Origin: Hymenopellis radicata
Taxonomy: Eukaryota; Basidiomycota; Agaricomycetes; Agaricales; Physalacriaceae
Direction: 5' to 3'
Assembly (NCBI GenBank): GCA_015501595.1
Contig: JADNRX010000100.1
Coordinates: forward strand, 62,001-126,000
Length of the DNA stretch: 64,000 nucleotides
The notes beneath the pieces are model-generated. The model made no database searches, was not told where the DNA came from, and saw only the letters and a program-made list of their open reading frames with translations. The translations under genes were made by a program, and so were the position numbers. Below, piece after piece: positions 61,201-64,000 of this stretch; the stretch's first letter is position 1; every line of letters begins with the position of its first letter.

Positions 61201-63122
61201 GTACCTTTTTCTTGAAAAAAAAGCCGGTCCGGCGAGGACAGCAGACGCTGCCCGAATTGCAGGACTCGGTCTCTCCAGTTCCAGAAGCTTCAAGCCGGTA
61301 CCATCAGCGTGGAGGTATGCGTATCGGGGAGGCGGCGAAGCCGCCGCCATCGTCGTCGTCAAAGAGTTAACTACCTGCAATATTCGATCAAACTTGAAGC
61401 TGTCACAATCACCGGAGGAGGACCGCAGCCGCGCGAATTTCCGTAAGAATAGTACGTCAAGAAATAACTGTACAGCGAATTTCAAAACACACTTTTCACT
61501 GACCCCCAAGCCTCTGCGGCGAGCAGATCCACGCTGCTCAAAGTCCACTTGTCCGTAATTCGTCCAAGTCGCGATTCGAAGAGCTCGAGAAGTCTATAAC
61601 CGGGGCGGTAAGTATTTGTGAGCAGAGATGACGCGTCGTTCCTAGCTGGAGTCAGTTTTCAACATAAGAAGGTGATGGTTCAAGACGAACCTTGGCCATC
61701 ACGTGTGATCGGCGTGCTCTGCTCCTTCCGTTCCGACCATCATGTCGCGGACGTCTCCAGTGTCCCCACACTGAATCGACCCTCGGGGACCGGGGCATTT
61801 ACCAATTGGCCTTCGTCGTCATTGCTGGTTGCATTGTGCTTCGCGTCTTATCCGAACGTCTTCTGTCTGCTCTGTCGGACCGACTGAGCCTTCTTGCTTC
61901 TGAAAGGAAAGTTGACGCACCTCGCTCCGACGAATACTATCTCTTCGACTAGTATCTCCTCGACATGCTATTTCCTCCTGCGAATTCTGACCCCGGGTCT
62001 GAACGAATTGAGCTGCTCTGCTCTGGGCGTGACTACCTAAAATCTGAGCCCGGATCTGGATGAATTGGGCGACTGTCTTCTCTGGCCGTGCGCCGCACGA
62101 GTCTTGAGTTTGCCTGTATTACGAAGACTGTATGAATCGTCAGCCGGCGAAGTGGGATAGTAAGGCGACGACTCACTTGCTGACATTCCCAAAAATCGAA
62201 ACCCGGATCTGGACGAATTGAGGGACCATCTCTACGTCGCGCGGGCCTTCAACACTCCCGTCAATACCCCTGGAACACCAAAGACTGTATGGAATTTCAG
62301 AGGGCGAACCGACTCAAGGCGACTCCAACTGACTTACCGACTCTCGCTGAACACTCCCAAAATCTAAACCCCGAATCTGGACAGATTGAGCGACTTCCAT
62401 CCGTCTCAGCAACCGTCTATGCTCGCCCCGTCACTGTTCCAAGAACGAAGACTTCGGCAACTCTGTGAATCTTCAGCGCCGAAACAACGTCAAGACAAGG
62501 TAAGCTTACCATTCTCATTGAAACCATTGTAGAAGACTGAAAATACGCCGAGACGACAGAAATGGAGCAGACGAGCGGGACAAGTTGCTGGTGGGAGACA
62601 TGATGGCGGGAGGGACATGACTTGCCGAACACCTGTATTCCTTACCAAACACGGCACATTTTCGCATTCGGGACTCTAGGCCTTGCTTCGTAAGACCCTG
62701 TCCGGCACACCAAAAGTTGCTTTCCTGTCGCAAGTCATGATCAATCTCAGCGTCCGGTGTATTCATGAGATTGTTCTTGATTTTCCGCGTCGACCGACAC
62801 TAAGAACACTATAGCAGTACCTTGCTATTCCGTGTACAAAGGTAAAAGTACCTCTGTTCCTAGAATAGTAAGGTACGTGAGGAGGTTCCCTGCATGCTTC
62901 GAATATATTGCAATGACGGAGGAGAGGATTTCATTGACCTTGTAGCATAGTACTGAGAAGGCTTAAGAGGACATCGAGCATATTTATTGAAAGCTACAAG
63001 TCCCCGCTATCGGATGATACAGCGGAGAAGTGAATCGGACACGAAGAAGTGTGGCGCAACGGTGTGCCAAGTCCGTGTGTACGTCAGTGGTCCGATAGCG
63101 AAGTCACGGGAAATCGGTCTCG

Positions 63123-63142
63123 AGAGGGTATATAAACCCTCT
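63123..63142 (+). promoter_or_regulatory. TATA box inside a palindrome, unit 3
   Basis: Same structure as at 38,684 and 51,428. Confidence 0.45.
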
Positions 63143-63478
63143 GGACAACAGCAGAGCCTCAGAGTCTTGTTCTCCTCCCACTGCATTAAACGGCACGGGT
63201 CCTGGAAGCCAAGAGCTAACCTTCCGTCCACCGGGACGGCCGCGGGGCTCTTGGGGAAAGGGATCCGCATCAGACGTTCCACACTGTGGTACGCCGTCGT
63301 CAGACGTTCGCACAAAGCCCTCACTGAGGCCACCGGTCTAATCAACCGGTGAGAGCCAAGAGGAGCTCCGAGTTTCTCGGGGCACCTTTTCGGCTTATTG
63401 GGGCCCGTCAGGCCGGGCGCTAGCTGGCATTTTTTCTCCAGAAAACGTGGACTTGCGTTCATTTTCAAAAGCTTGCAC

Positions 63479-63872
63479 AGCCACCACCTTCGCATATTGC
63501 TAACTTTTCTCGAGTTTTGTACGGTAAGCTCTTCCAAATGATAACATGTTTCATTCCTCTGATTCCTAGCTGAACACTCCTCGTCGTTCAAGAGTTATTC
63601 GACGTCCACGATGCCCGAGTCAGCACAGCCACAGTGGCGTCGAGTAGCGCGCGCACACAGGCGACGACGTGCGTTAGCCACCACCTTCGCATATTGCTAA
63701 CTTTTCTTCGATTTTTGTACGTTGTCCTACGGTAGGCTCTTTCAAAGGATAACAAGTTTCATTGCTAATTGTACACACGCAGTCGTTCAAGAGATATTCA
63801 ACGCCCGAGTCAGCACAGCCACGCTCCCAGGTGCGTCCATCGCGCGCGCACAGAGGATACTTACCTGACGGA
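63479..63872. repeat. 197 bp two-copy tandem repeat, end of unit 3
   Basis: Copies start at 63,479 and 63,676, as in unit 2. Confidence 0.7.
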
Positions 63873-64000
63873 CGGCGCGCGGTATAGAGGAGACGCCCCG
63901 AGACGCACTCCGCACCCCCAGAGGCGAGAAGAGCACTCCCACGAAGATCTAGAGGAGACGCACCTGTGACATTGCTCCGACCACTCCTCGCTTGCTGCAA

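Larger units (their letters stand above)
52331..64000. repeat. tandem array, unit 3 (reaches window edge)
   Basis: The third unit lacks only about 25 bp of the unit 2 length when the window ends (TTGCTGCAA at 64,000 corresponds to 52,305), so the array may continue outside. No hAT insertion is present at its left junction, which reads AAACCCGCGCACGGCTCCTG. Confidence 0.92.
55692..64000. other. right arm of unit 3: unresolved gene-like DNA
   Basis: Near-identical to 43,990-52,305. Differences I noticed are mainly one-base indels, e.g. in C, T or A runs near 56,808, 57,391, 58,540 and 60,209. Confidence 0.4.

Noticed and set aside
28046..64000. Array as an LTR retrotransposon or Helitron
   Set aside because: No reverse transcriptase, integrase, Rep/helicase, TG..CA long terminal repeats or CTRR end was seen; the unit boundaries fall inside a host gene intron.
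40613..64000. Array as ribosomal DNA or a centromeric satellite
   Set aside because: No rRNA-like sequence is seen, and the unit is long and gene-derived.

Overview
The window reads as nuclear DNA of a filamentous basidiomycete, most likely a plant-biomass-degrading Agaricomycete. The reasons are genes cut by many 45-75 nt GT..AG introns, a secreted GH115 xylan alpha-glucuronidase, a Bor1-type anion transporter, a cytochrome b5/acyl-CoA dehydrogenase fusion, expanded F-box/LRR-like and BTB families, and RecQ-like and hAT-type mobile-element traces. I saw no rRNA, tRNA, CRISPR array or bacterial-type operon.

Left part, 1-27 kb, is ordinary gene-bearing DNA. It holds two F-box/LRR-like genes (the first cut by the window edge) and a degenerate third, two tandem BTB/POZ paralogues, a Bor1-like transporter (minus), a doubtful C2H2 zinc-finger gene (minus), the GH115 gene and the b5-ACAD fusion gene. 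A small chimeric locus at 16.9-18.7 kb follows: the 5' half of a RecQ-like helicase meets an opposite-strand AT-hook-like gene between inverted copies of a roughly 105 bp sequence. Then come two more F-box/LRR-like genes (minus), a GH47 alpha-mannosidase gene (minus) and a small single-pass membrane protein gene (minus). Each enzyme gene is monocistronic; the F-box and BTB clusters are local duplications.

Right part, 27.3-64 kb, is dominated by a tandem array of a unit of about 11.4-11.7 kb. Unit 1 is at about 28.05-39.46 kb, unit 2 at 40.61-52.33 kb and unit 3 at 52.33 kb to the window end. Each unit starts with a gamma-tubulin complex component gene (GCP4/5/6-like, minus strand) followed by about 8 kb of DNA without long ORFs. 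Only copy 1 keeps the 3' end of the GCP gene, because its last exons (27.3-28.05 kb) lie outside the unit; copies 2 and 3 are 3'-truncated. All three copies contain single-base frame breaks, at different places.

A 1,143 bp non-autonomous hAT-like element (8 bp target duplication, 22 bp terminal inverted repeats, many CCGGTTG-type subterminal repeats) sits exactly at the unit 1/unit 2 junction. Junction 2/3 lacks it. Units 2 and 3 are almost identical over their right 8.3 kb but clearly diverged over the left 3.3 kb, where copy 3 often matches copy 1. The array is therefore a mosaic.

The 8 kb right arm of the unit is the least explained DNA here. It has many splice-like signals, short minus-strand exons that can be chained in frame, TATA boxes (one inside a palindrome), a cluster of short GC-rich hairpins, internal repeats, and a segment at 33.2-33.7 kb that differs strongly between unit 1 and units 2/3.
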